Assembly: GCF_032854445.1 (NCBI RefSeq)
Contig: NC_088300.1
Location: 8,804,001 to 8,868,000, forward strand
Direction of reading: 5' to 3'
DNA from: Liolophura sinensis
Lineage: Eukaryota > Mollusca > Polyplacophora > Chitonida > Chitonidae
Length of the DNA: 64,000 bases
Shown piece after piece: positions 35,201 to 46,700 of the stretch (positions are counted from its first letter, which is position 1; each line of letters opens with the position of its first letter). Under the pieces are notes generated by a model, which had not been told where the DNA came from, searched no databases, and saw only the letters and a program-made list of their open reading frames with translations. Made by a program: the position numbers and the translations under genes.

Positions 35201-36717
35201 CTTTAAACGGAGGCTGTTATAAATACCATCAGGAAAAGAAGACATGGATGGAGGCGAAAACAACATGCGAGTCTGAGTCGGATCACTTGGTGGCGCTGAC
35301 GTCTCTGCAGGAACAAAATCAGATTGCTATTGCGATATATGGTATCAGAGGAGGTAAGACCATTATGTATCAAATGTCTAGGCGGACTAATCTCCACTCC
35401 TTGTAACAAAAATGACGATGCTTACTATTTCAAACAAAAGTCAAACATTTTATCAGAGAGCAATTGTCTATCGACCGAAACTCTCTAATATGTCGTGATA
35501 ATCACTTGAATGGGTCTCTTTCCCAATGGCCGAAATTCTCTAATACCTTGAATACATACTCATGAAAGCATCCAGTAGACCCAGTGGGCTAGAGCCCTAT
35601 CATGTCACTAATTGGCTCCATATGATTGGCGGTACATATATTAGGCATTAATGACTGGCTAGTATTCATGACCGATAGGGAGCCTACCTATTCTACGTTG
35701 CACATTGTGTTAGTCCATCGTAATCAGACCCAATATCTTATATTCATGTGAACTGTTCACTTATCAATGGTGACAGTAGCTTATTTGTACTTTGGATACA
35801 CCTTGAGGTCGTGACTGACATGTTCTTATAATTTCTTTTAGCGGGAGTGACCTTTCATGGTGGAGGCAATGACATGGACAGTGACGGAATATGGGAATGG
35901 CCGGATGGACAACCTTTCGGTATGCTTAGTAAGACCAGATTTCACTTACCCGATATTTATGCTGATATGTATTAATCCTAATTGTCTTAGTCACTTATAG
36001 TTTTCACAACTTATATATTACTTATATGTCATGCTCAACAGTATGACTGTACATATATATACACATACATGTAAGTAATTACCCTGTAATAATATGGTTA
36101 TATGCACGGTCAAATAATAAAAGCAGATATAATAGTTGTTAATTGCTAATGTTGTGGTTCAATTTACAAGACGTAAGAAGATTTCAGTGAAAGAGAATAA
36201 TTAAGTAACTCTAATCTGATGCTTTATCTTCAAATATTGACAGTTTTTGTACGGTAATACATCGCAGTATGCATTTAAATACTTTTCTCTCAGATTGCTA
36301 TACAACGGACAGACCAGGTAGAAAAATGACACCTATCTTCGATAGCATTATAACAAGTACATGTTCTTTCACTAAGAGACATGTTCCTGGGTTTGTTCCA
36401 GCTGCCCACTTCTAACAGCCTGAATGTGAAAGTTCGTAGTTTTGCCATTGTCTATTGAAAATGTTTTAATGTTATCATTTCTAAGTAGTTGCAGTTTTAA
36501 TATGGCATCTGCACGTAGAGTACGATTCAAAATAGATCGATAAAACAACAAACAAGAAAATACCCAAATGAATGTTTCACTGTTTGCAGATTTCTCGTAC
36601 TGGGAAGGTGCCGTTCCGACAGGTGGGTGTCTAGTGGTGCCTGTGTATCCTGGGAAATGGACGACTGGAAACTGTGCATCAGACATGCGCGAATTCATGT
36701 GTGAGATTGATATGTGA
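32229..36717 (+). CDS. Secreted PAN/apple-like plus C-type lectin domain protein (263 aa)
   Basis: The CDS joins 32229..32271, 33699..34016, 35129..35353, 35842..35919 and 36590..36717; every intron is phase 1. Residues 1-20 form a signal peptide (MTLHYVFAVIGCIPGIVTMS) split by intron 1. Residues about 21-118 contain a cysteine pattern typical of PAN/apple modules (GCAALCLGDPSCAAIS ... YCRLSD ... WVMYTLL). Residues 121-137 are a Thr-rich linker (ETTLPATTTTEVSTTPR), probably O-glycosylated. Residues 139-263 are a long-form C-type lectin domain with six cysteines (C139, C150, C167, C235, C250, C259) in the usual order. It has AKTTCESESDHLVAL and WEWPDGQPF, but AVPTGG replaces the EPN/QPD loop and WTTGNC the WND. 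Calcium-dependent sugar binding of the classic kind is therefore doubtful. The probable role is an extracellular recognition or adhesion protein of the expanded invertebrate lectin repertoire. Confidence 0.8.
32285..32450 (-). repeat. SINE family A inside lectin intron 1
   Basis: 'tttgtttggtgttttatgcc', 'atctcaagaatatttcactt', 'ccagcattgtgatgggaggg', 'agccctgggggaaacccacg' and 'accatccgctggttgcaggc' are the reverse complement of family A. Confidence 0.7.
32590..32800 (+). repeat. 98-bp tandem duplication in lectin intron 1
   Basis: 'ctttcgctgaacaggacgat' occurs twice, flanked by 'atcccacacc' and 'atagttgagcaca'. The two copies are 98 bp apart and a third starts at the right edge. Confidence 0.8.
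33195..33400 (+). repeat. tRNA-derived SINE, family D copy 2, in lectin intron 1
   Basis: The head has 'gagcacagttggtaaagcgt' (A box) and 'ggatcaatcctgggtcgagt' (B-box region), followed by 'cacacctaagactttaaaag' and 'cttagtacgacgttaaaccc'. It matches the 155-466 copy. Confidence 0.7.
33699..34016 (+). CDS. Lectin gene exon 2 (PAN/apple-like region)
   Basis: Acceptor 'cttgctgtag', donor 'tcag|gtaaat'. Starts and ends in phase 1. It carries five cysteines after the signal peptide junction, including SPCQHG and TCDSRL at the ends. Confidence 0.75.
34026..34840 (+). repeat. Minisatellite, about 40-bp unit, in lectin intron 2
   Basis: About 20 copies built on 'ggccctgtgatctggatcaa' + 'gtgatcatgatgtcggtcgct'. 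It starts about ten bases after the exon 2 donor but does not contain exon sequence. The unit is rich in the palindrome TGATCA/CGATCG. Confidence 0.88.
35129..35353 (+). CDS. Lectin gene exon 3 (linker and first half of lectin fold)
   Basis: Acceptor 'tttcaaaaag' (poor pyrimidine tract), donor 'gag|gtaaga'. It encodes the Thr-rich linker and TCPPDF, GCYKY and TTCES. The left boundary is less secure than the right. Confidence 0.75.
35842..35919 (+). CDS. Lectin gene exon 4
   Basis: Acceptor 'ttcttttag', donor 'tcg|gtatgc'. It encodes 26 residues including IWEWPDGQPF, the central strand motif of the lectin fold. Confidence 0.8.
36590..36717 (+). CDS. Lectin gene exon 5 (C terminus)
   Basis: Acceptor 'ctgtttgcag'. 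It encodes FSYWEGAVPTGGCL ... KWTTGNCASDMREFMCEIDM and stop TGA, with the last three lectin cysteines. Confidence 0.82.
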
Positions 36718-37353
36718 CCAGCATGTCTAACTTCATCCAATGGAGACAGCTTGTCTCGTCTGCAAAACGGATCTCTTAGCTTAAAGTCCTCGATACAAAA
36801 GAATGGACAGAAACTGAAACTGTTTGACAGCAGAACTCATCCTCAAACTCTGTCTTTAGATTACACGAACAGTTAAGCCGTGTTCACATGGTGCGACTCA
36901 TTTGTATAAATTCGTTGATTGGAAATAGTTGCGGGAAATGTGAAAATCTCCATTTCATACGATTCATATTATTCATACGATTCGGCTAAAATCGATTGAT
37001 ATTTCACAATCGATTGGATTCTGTGGAAGTCTGAAAGTCGACAGACAAATCGCAGTGTAACTAGCCAGCCGCTCTATGTTGTAAGAATTCCGATAAAACT
37101 CGAGTAAACTGATACCAACATAAAATTTCAGTTCTATTAGGCATGTTATATGATGGAGCGCTCTTAACCGTGCGCTTTTGAACAGTTTAGTTTATACTTG
37201 GTTTGATGTCCAAAGGTAGCCACAAACTCACTTTCAGAGTTTGAGAGGCTTTTGTTTTCAAAATAGCGACAACATTCAACACTTTAGAAAAACCTTATTT
37301 CAAGAAATAGAAATTATAAAACTTATCGACATTCCTAAATCATTATTGGTAGG

Positions 37354-37359
37354 AATAAA
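37354..37359 (+). terminator. Candidate polyadenylation signal of the lectin gene
   Basis: AATAAA about 640 bases past the stop, followed by AT-rich sequence. Other weaker signals could be used. Confidence 0.3.
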
Positions 37360-38509
37360 TATTTCATTGCATATTTATTGTCTTCAACTTCCTCCACTAT
37401 TGTAGAGACCTAGTCAACCTGTTTTGAGTTCACTCCAATCTATATTTTCATATCTGGAAGGGTTCTCTTCACGCATACAGGCTCATGCTGATAAAATCTT
37501 ACTCGTGCTTTCACCTGATCCACAGTAGATCTATATTCAGAAAGTATCCCTAGCGTATTTAGTATAAATTTGTTTAATGTCAAGCATTCATACAGATCGA
37601 GTATAGGCCTAGTGTCGCCAAAACCACCCAAACGCAGAATTTATCGCTGGCTGAACAAAACACTCCCAATTTACAGTTCGTGTAGACCACCAAGCAGTTT
37701 CTGTACCAATACTGATATCCTTAGTGACGCAATTTCGTCTCAAACCCCAAATGTGATGAACCTGCAACATTTTTAACCGAGTGCGAAGGTCTGCGGCAAC
37801 TCGTGATATGGCCAGTTAATTGTGCGTTTCAGATGTCATGTATTTATTTAGGCCTTATAGGTCACACGACGAATTGAGGATTGGACGCCATTTCGCTAAG
37901 AAGCTCAAAGTCGTGATTATACTCAAAGTTGTGTGATCCACTGCAACAACAAAGGCGATATAGTGTAAGTAGTAGGCCTACGAGTTTGTAAAACTGCCGT
38001 ATGTCGTAAGTTTTGACTTATGATATGACTTGCGACTTACGACCTGGAAGGCCTGGCTCCTTTCCATTGCTTACATGCGAATGTTTATTAAATATGATGA
38101 CCACACAGCATTTTGAGTAGTTCTAGACCAGTGACGTCTGATAAAAGATGTAATCAACATCACTGCACTTCTACCTAATCCCTCGTGAGCCTTATTATTT
38201 GGGGATGAGTAACTTGCTACTTTTTAAGCATTTATGGTTTTTCTCTCCATATGCCGTGCCTTGTGTGTCATCAACACGTCCGTAATGAATGATATATTCA
38301 GACTTCTTACCAAGCACCAGGCCAGTTACACGTAGTTAACACAAACTGTCACAGAGTTTGCGGGAATGAACTCCATTACAAAAACAAGTATATAAGTCTC
38401 ACGAAACCGTCTTCGTGGATTACATTTCGTTGGTTAAAATGCCATAATGCCAAAAGCGGAATGACTGAAGACAAGAAAGTAACATTCTGACGACGGAGAG
38501 GTAAAGGAA

Positions 38510-38590
38510 ACAATGGAATGTTAAAGCAAACAATAGAATTTTCAAGGAAACAATGCAACGTTCAAGGAAACAATGCAATGTTCAAGGAAG
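38510..38590 (+). repeat. 20-bp tandem repeat, four copies
   Basis: 'aaggaaacaatgcaatgttc' and close variants follow one another directly. Confidence 0.8.
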
Positions 38591-39709
38591 CATACATTTC
38601 TCCTTTCTAGGATTTCTACAATGCGTTATATGTAGGTTTCTTGAATCAGTTTGTCTCCATTCCAATGAAAGTGCATGACTATACTCTGAATCCCGCGCAT
38701 GCTTACCGCTTGTTGGAGCCAATGGAGTGGGCCAATGACAAAAAATACCGAAAATCGCCTAGTTCGTGGATATCGTCTTGGTGGCGTCAAACGACAAAAT
38801 ATCAAACAAGTGAAATTTTGAACAACTTATAGCTGTACATTCAGCCAAGTCTCTAACAAACTGCAATGAAATACAGCGCCATATAAACTCAAAGGTCTGA
38901 TTCAATCAACACACCATTTAATATTACAGGTTTGGTAAACTGAAAGCTCTACTTCACTCATTCCATGGCGCGAATTTAATGAGTGGAAGTAACACGAGTG
39001 CCCAGGTTAAACCGCTATCTTTTGGCAAGTAAATGACACTTTCCCATATGTATACCTGTTTATGCTCAGAGTAAGCCCACTCAGTAGCCGGGTCATACTG
39101 GCGGAGGGCAAGTCATCTGCAAAGTGTTCATTTAAGCGCACAATGAGGGATGGTTGGGTTGGATTTGAATGTCTTTTTCTTTTTTTTTGTTTCTTTTTTG
39201 TTCGCAAAGTACTTTGGGTGGGCCTGTACTAAATAAAGTAGACAGCATTCCACAGGTATAACTTCTATTTTAAAATCAACAAAGCAATACTTTAAAAGTA
39301 AGTCATTTATTTGTATTTTCAATTGATTTTCTTTTGACCGATTTACCCTTACACATATATGTACAATTAACAAGCAATTCCTCGTCAGCATGGCATTCAA
39401 TAAAAATTGAACGAATTGTCAATGGTAATATTCACATCTGGCCCACACATACACATGCTACAAGAGTACAAATAAATACTCACTACACTACATGGCATGC
39501 ATGTAGACACAACAAGTAAATAACAAGTCTGATCTATCTGTTTCACAGGGTTACCTGAGCAAGTTACAACAGACACTTACGCACAGATATAATATTAACG
39601 AATGACTTGATAGGTTTTAGACACACACAGTTTTACAAACAGATGGTTACCTTATCAAGTCGGTAAGTACATTTTCCAGCAGGGTGAACGTTTACTTCCT
39701 CAATCATTA

Positions 39710-39880
39710 TTTATTTATTTGATTGGTGTTTTACGCCGTACTCAAGAATATTTCACTTATACCACGGCGGCCAGCATTATGGTGGGTGAAAACCGGGCAG
39801 AGCCCGGGGGAAACCCATGACCATCCGCAGGTTGCTGGAAGATCTTCCCACATGCGGCCGGAGAGGAAGCGAGCTCAATC
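39710..39880 (-). repeat. SINE family A
   Basis: A good reverse-complement copy with '(attt)gattggtgttttacgc', 'cgtactcaagaatatttcac', 'ggcggccagcattatggtgg', 'gcagagcccgggggaaaccc' and 'acatgcggccggagaggaag'. Confidence 0.75.
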
Positions 39881-39984
39881 ATTAAAAACATTATACTTAA
39901 TGACTGCTGTTCAATGTAAAGAAAAGAAAGCTTCTAACTGCAGCATTCAAAATGGTATTAAGATTAAATTTCCTAAAGGAATGT

Positions 39985-40415
39985 TGTGATCAAATATTCC
40001 TGGCAGGTACAGACAGGGTTATTATCAGATATTCTAAAAAGTAATGCTATCATCAAATATTCTCATAAGATACTGTTGTGATCTATTTATTCAAACAAGG
40101 CAAGTTGTGATACATTACCAATAAGAACATAGTAACAAAAGGCTGTGAACACATATTTCCAAAATGTAATGTAGTGGTCAGATAACCCCAAAAGGTAATA
40201 TCGTGATCATCAACTTGTGAAAGGTGGTCAGATATTAACAAGAGGTTATGTTGTGATCAAATATCTTCAAGTCTTTCTCAAAACGTCATGATCATTTAGA
40301 TGTACTCTTGAAAGGTAATATAGTGGTCACATATTAAGAGGTTATGTTGTGATGACACATCCTTAAAAGGTAATGTGATCATCTACTCCTATAAGATAAT
40401 ATAGTGTTCAGATAT
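39985..40415 (+). repeat. Degenerate minisatellite, about 40-45-bp unit
   Basis: Words such as 'ggtaatgt(t)gtgatca', 'tattctcaaaa' and 'gttatgttgtgatcaaatat' recur about ten times with strong divergence. Confidence 0.55.
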
Positions 40416-42525
40416 CAAAGATAAATACATACAACTCTATAAATACATACATGAACAAGTATGTAGATTAGAAAGACGCAAAGTGAATATTAATGAGATC
40501 AGTATCTTCTGGTATATTGTGATTTACCCTCCATGTTATAGTTAAAAGCATTATAATTACAATATAACTCAAACTGGTTTGATGTTTACTGCTTATAGCA
40601 AATTTCACAACAAATATGGTACATTATATAATAATGTGCTTTTGACCATTACACGATATCACTCAGCATTTATAATAATAATAATAATTACTGACAGCTA
40701 AAGATGCTAAAACATCACACTACAGTTTAAGAGGCAGTCCTTGATGCTACGGGTTTAAATGTTAATGATATACATGTAAGTGTTCTCCTTATTACTGAAA
40801 CATACCAAATAGATTCAACTGAAACACACACAGCTTGCTTCAATGGCTAAAGTATTAAAAACATTGAACACAAATGAGTGGTGTATGGATGTAAAAATTA
40901 CACTGTAAACATACATGTACAGGAAAGATGAACAAGTTTATATAAATTAACACATAACGTAACTCAAACATTTAAAACTAGTTTAAGCTTTATCTAAATG
41001 TAAAAGTTCTGGCCCTAAACCTGCATACATGTACTTCTGTTAGCCAGCTGTTACTTTCCTCATGGCATAACCAATGTGTATACCATCACTTCAGACATCC
41101 CTTCAGTTTTCACTAGGTATATTTATGGCATACTTCTGTCACTTCCGTCACCTTGACTACCCTATATCCAGCACAAGCAGAATGTAAACCTTAACATCAT
41201 CACCACAGGAAATGGATCTTGCTGTGATAAGAATGCATTTTGCCAATCCATGCACATGTACTCAAATTTGAAGCCATAATAATGAGAATTGTGTCATGAA
41301 ATGTGTATAGGCCTATCTTCAGCTTTGGAAGAAATATATGAGTTACAAATGCATCTACATTTACAACTACATGGAAATACATAACCTAACTTGTTATCCT
41401 TTGATAACATCGTAAACAATATGAATGAAAATAAAAAGCTTGATAATCACATAAAATGTGACCTTAAAAAACATCAACATTTTGATTTACATGTAAAGTC
41501 TGATTTAAACATAAACACTCTTTTCCTTATTGTCATTTCGGCATGAATGGTACATGTAGATGTAGCTGATTGATGATATAAAATATAAAATCTTTGCTTT
41601 GCATCATATATTTTGGCAAGTTCCTCAAGTGGCTTAGTTTCTTGACAAGTCCTCAGATGAGGAACTACCAGTCTCTTATCAAATTAATTTGGATACATGA
41701 TAAGGTGTGTACATACACACCAGTAAAACTGGACACCTTTAAGAAACATTCCATCCCTAACGTCTTTATAAAAGTCAGCATACTACATCTGTAATGGCAT
41801 GGGATAACTCAGGAATGGCAACTCCAAATAACAGGTCTAGAAAGCTTCACAGAAACATTTTGCTCAGAACCAATGGATTTCAAAAGCTTGTGTATTACAG
41901 TTTAACTCTAGTTTCCTCCGTCACCTTATTAACACAAACATGACAATGATAATGCATAAAGACCACCCTGATTTATGACAACCGATTTGAAACTGAAGTT
42001 TTAACGGTTGGACTCAGTGCATTATCGATTAGATTTGTTGCTTATTTTTATTTCTAATCAGTACAGGTTTACTTACACTCTCAGTCTCCATCTCAATCCC
42101 TCTCCAACATCTAAAGCTGCTAAGGCTAAAGAACTACAGAACTCGTAAGTTACAATTTTGCTGTAATATACATGTAATCTACTTAAAGCACATGTATTTG
42201 CATAGAATGTAAATCTCTGCCAAGTAATACGACTGTCCCTATGCACACGCAGCTTAATTGTAAAAGACTTCAGGGTTTCAAAACAAATGATGCCATCATA
42301 TGTGTACCTGAAGTAAACATACTAACCTCTTCAAGAGCAAACTTAATCATTGTATTTTCTGTGATATTTTCTATTTTCTATGTTCATACTAATCTGTACT
42401 GTATTTCCAAGGAAGTGTATTTCAATGTAGACTATTTCTTTAAAACCTTTGCACCAATGTATCATTCTCTTATACATGTACGTCCACATTTTCAAGGTTG
42501 GATGGTCACTGTTACAGATATTAGA
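40416..42525. other. Intergenic AT-rich sequence, no gene seen
   Basis: Rich in 'tacatgta' words and without a supported open frame. It may include part of the 3' UTR of the WDR81-like gene if distal polyadenylation sites are used. Confidence 0.4.
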
Positions 42526-42531
42526 TTTATT
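42526..42531 (-). terminator. WDR81: Candidate polyadenylation signal of the WDR81-like gene
   Basis: AATAAA on the minus strand (tttatt on plus), just beyond the 3' minisatellite. Its use would give a 3' UTR of about 1.1 kb that is mostly tandem repeat. Other signals exist further on, for example near 42044. Confidence 0.3.
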
Positions 42532-42659
42532 GACCTCTTGACCACACAAATACTTGACTGTCTTAGATGAACATGTAAAAGGTGTGTAATTTAAGTCAGC
42601 TATCTAGAATTCATAACTGCCTTTCTATAACTTGGGCTAATATTACGCCATCTGTGTCA

Positions 42660-43640
42660 GTCATTGCTACTGGATTGGTGCTGTTGTCAGCACAGATGTC
42701 TGATGGTGTTGATGTCCGCACTGTAGTCTGATGGTGCCAATGTCAGGACAGCTGTTCAGTTGTGTTGATGCTAGCACAGCTGTCTGATGGTGTTGATGTC
42801 AGCATAGCTGTTTGGTGGTGGTGATGATAGCACAGCTGTCTGATGGTGTTGGTCAGCATAGCTGTCTGATGGTGTTGATGTCAGCATAGCTGTCTGATGG
42901 TGTTGTCAGCACAGCTGTCTGACTGTTGATGTCAGCACAGCTGTTTCATTGTGTTGGTGTTAGCACAGCTGTCTTATCATGTTGATATCAGCACAGCAGT
43001 CTGATGGGTGTTGTCAGCACAGCAGTCTCATAGTGTTGATATCAGCACAGCAGTCTGATGGGTGTTGTCAGCACAGCAGTCTCATAGTGTTGATATCAGC
43101 GCATCAGTCTGGTTGCATCGATGTCAGCACACCTGCCTGACGGTGTCAATAGCACAGCTTTCTCATAGTGCTGATGTCAGCACAGCAGTCTGATGTTGTT
43201 AATGTCAGTGTAGGTGTCTGATGGTACTAATGGCAGTCAGACTGTTGATGTCAGCACTGCAGTCTAACAGCGTTGATGTCAACACAGCAGTCTAATAGTG
43301 TTGATGTCAGCACATCAGTCTGGTGGTACCGATGTCAGCACAGCTGTCTGATAGTGTCAATGTCAGCACAGCTGTCTGATAGTGCTGATGTCAGCACAGC
43401 AGTCTGGCCGAGTTGATGTTGGCACAGGTATCTGATGGTACTGATGTCAGCACAGCTGTCTGATAGTGCTGATGTCAGCACAGCAGTCTGACGGTGTTGA
43501 TGTTGGCACAGGTATCTGATGGTACTGATGTCAGCACAGCTGTCGGATAGTGCTGATGTCTGCACAGCAGTCTGACGGTGTTGATGTTGGCACAGGTGTC
43601 TGATGGTACCGATGTCAGCACAGCAGTCTGATGGTGCCAT
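42660..43640 (-). repeat. Minisatellite, 28-bp unit, reaching into the last coding exon
   Basis: About 34 copies of 'gatgtcagcacagcagtctg' + 'atggtgcc' (plus strand). The right-most unit, 43613-43640, is the end of the WDR81-like CDS: on the minus strand it reads GTIRLLC-stop. The array therefore grew from coding sequence into the 3' UTR. As 28 is not a multiple of three, the copies read in all three frames and give 84-bp periodic open frames on the minus strand. Confidence 0.9.
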
Positions 43641-43743
43641 TGTCTGCTCCTAGCAGCAGGGCTCTGTTCATCGGCAGAATGTTCATACAAGTCAACACAC
43701 CCTTAAAGGTGTCACTTCTTAGTCTGGTGCTTGTGAAGGAATG
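43615..43743 (-). CDS. WDR81: WDR81-like last exon (WD blade 7, stop)
   Basis: Acceptor 'atttgtttccag' with a good pyrimidine tract. It encodes [25 protein letters not shown] and [10 protein letters not shown], then stop TGA. Nearer AGs give stops or the wrong phase. The last eight codons lie inside the 28-bp repeat unit. Confidence 0.85.
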   Translation of the reverse strand, partial: HSFTSTRLRSDTFKGVLTCMNILPMNRALLLGADNGTIRLLC

Positions 43744-46700
43744 CTGGAAACAAATTACCCACAGGAAGTCATAAATCAGAAATTTACTTTAATACACATA
43801 CATGTATCTTGTCATACAATATCTCGGTTTTACAGAAAGAGGCAAAAATTAAATTGAATTGAAAAGAAAACAAAAACACAAAATTGTATCTTATTCTACT
43901 GAAGTTTAAATACCTGTTAGAAACAACTTCTTTTGTTAAACGAGACATGACTACCCTAGTCAAATTTGACTAGTTTGCCAAATTTTCATATTTCTATAAA
44001 TAGCCTCCAATGATGTCACAGTGACCAACACTGCATATATTACCTATACTGTCTCTGACACTGAACATGGTAGTTGAAGAGAGCAGACAAAAACAAATCA
44101 TTTTTAACAACAAACTGACTAATACATATTACAGATGATAACTCACATGTGCATCAACAGAACTATGGACGCCTATCTTATTGGCTGTAGTGGCTGTGAT
44201 GATCTGATGATTGTAGAAGCTCAAACAGTGGACTGGCTCAGATGGGCCTAAAATACAAATATACATACATGTAGTTGGCAGGAAGACGAATTAGCTCGAT
44301 CAGTAGGATTTTAGCTTATCGTATGTAATCACTTACACTCAAGAAAACTGCAATAGTACTTGTGGAATAATATAAATAATAAATTCATACATTCACATAT
44401 TAAAGAAGGTGGTATAAAAAAAGACAGTTGCCTACCTCTGAAGTGACAGATATCTTTACCATCATCTACCTTCCACAGCTTGATGGCCTGGTCAAAGGAA
44501 GTTGTCACAAAACTATTCTTATTGTAGGCCTTGATCTGAAACACCCACAAGTACATGTAACTCCCTTATACAAAAGACATGTACAATTTTTTTCATCAGA
44601 ATGTACAATATACATGTACATTAACTTGAGAGTTTTTTCTTTTCCATTTTTTTTTGGTTTGCTAGTTCTTTTTTCTTTCACTTCAGTAGAATGGTACATC
44701 TGGATGCACCATGTACTGAAAAATCTGATCCGTCATTCCTTAAAAATTTTCCTGGAAGTTTTGTGAAGTGTGATCCACAACTCCGCATAGTTAGCATGCT
44801 TTTCTCCTTTAATTTTTTTTGTAAGAAACATGTTGTACCACTTTACCACTTCTCTTTCACGTATGCAAGTTTCTCTTTGTTTGGGTTCATGCAAAGTTCC
44901 TTCAAACATGAACTAACCTGTAGTATTTCACCATCATGTCCCTTCCACGCCCCTAACAGTAAGCCAGTCCTGAGGTCTAACACAGCCAGGAGACCCGTGG
45001 AATAGCCCATGGCCACCCAGTCTGAGCTGGGGCTCACCGTAACGCAGCGGATCAACCCTGTAACAAACCAACACATCACATCAACCCTGTATCATACCAA
45101 ATTAGATCAACCATAAGAAAAACCAACACATCAAATAAACCCTGTAACAAACCAACTCATCAAATCAGCCCTGAATAAACACATTAACACATCACATCAA
45201 CCTTATAACAGATCTACACATCAGATCAATTCTGTAACAGAGACACACATCAGATCAACCCTGTAACAAACCCAGACATCAGACCAACCATGTATCAGAC
45301 CAACATATCAGATTAGCCCCGTAACAAACCCAGGCACCAGACCAGCCATGTATCAGACCAACATATCAGATTAGCCCCGTAACAAACCCAGACACCAAAC
45401 CAGCCATGTATCAGACCAACACCTCAGATCAGCCCCGTAACAAACCCAGACACCAGACCAGCCATGTATCAGACCAACATATCAGATTAGCCCTGTAACA
45501 AACCCAGACACCAGATCAACCATGTATCAGACCACCACCTCAGATCAGCCCCATAACAAACCCAGACACCAGACCAACCATGTATCAGACCAACACCTCA
45601 GATCAGCCCCGTAACAAACCCAGACATCAAACCAACCATGTATCAGACCAACATATCAGATTAGCCCCGTAACAAACCCAGACACCAGACCAACCATGTA
45701 TCAGACCAACACCTCAGATCAGCCCATCAAACACATGTAAATGAGGTGTGTTAGGTACACATACATAGTATATGTACCTGGTCAGGAGCAATGCTCTCCC
45801 TCAGGCCATGTCCAGTTTCCTCGAGTTATAAACCTGAGCCCCTTCATAAGGTGACATATTCTCTAGTAAGGCATAAAATAGTAAATAAATGAACACATAA
45901 ACCCACCTGTTTTAGTTCTGAAGGAAAACAGGAAAGCCTGTGATGTATTTGAAAACAGAAAAATTTTGATCCACCTCTGATCTGATAGTACATGTATATG
46001 TGATCTGATGGGAGCCTAGCGGTCTAGCGGACTGAAATCTAACCGCTGTACTCTGTTGGTCTTTACAAAAACATAAATATTTACCAGAGGAATTTGAAGT
46101 ACATCTAAACTCGTGTGCATACTTAGGGCCTCGCATGTCCAGGAACCTACAACAGAGATATGACATGTTCTAAAACACACGAAATACCATTCCTCTGGGT
46201 CATGGTTATTGTAATAATTAAACGCGAACAACAGTTTTATAGGCCTCAACTTGGGTGTATAGTTAAAAAACATTCCAGCACACAAATCTTGTTACATGAT
46301 CATTCATCAACCAATGGACAAAATGCAATGGTTACTTTAATTAGTTTTTGGGCATTCAAGATTTAATCATATAATATACAGTTTGCCAAATGCCTGCTTA
46401 TAAAGAAATGTGAAGTTGAAACTCTCAAACTGGTCCTCACTGATTTCAGTTCACAAAAACAAAAATACACATGCCATATAAATAACAACTACTACAGAAG
46501 ATAGAGTTCTTTGTTCATCAGAAGAGATATGTGTTTGCTACCTGAGTGTGCCCTCCGTGGTGGCCGTCATGAGGTGAGGATTGGGGGCAGGCAGCGGGGA
46601 CAAGGCTAACACAGGGCTGTGTTTCGACGAGTCTAACTGACTGATCACCATCGCTGTGAATGGGTCCCAGATCTGAGCAATACAACAATGTTACACACCT

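Larger units (their letters stand above)
36740..39709. other. No gene seen; a few repeats
   Basis: Open frames are short and unsupported. About 38100-38265 shares ordered words with 5580-5880 ('gcattttgagtagttc', 'acatcactgca', 'ctctccatatgc'). At 38510-38590 there are four copies of a 20-bp word around 'aaggaaacaatgcaatgttc'. An A/T-only stretch lies near 39175-39200. Confidence 0.4.

Noticed and set aside
43335-43690. Repeated SALSDSCADI-type frames on the minus strand
   Set aside because: 28-bp units read in three frames give an 84-bp period. Only the segment upstream of the stop at 43615 belongs to the WDR81-like exon.
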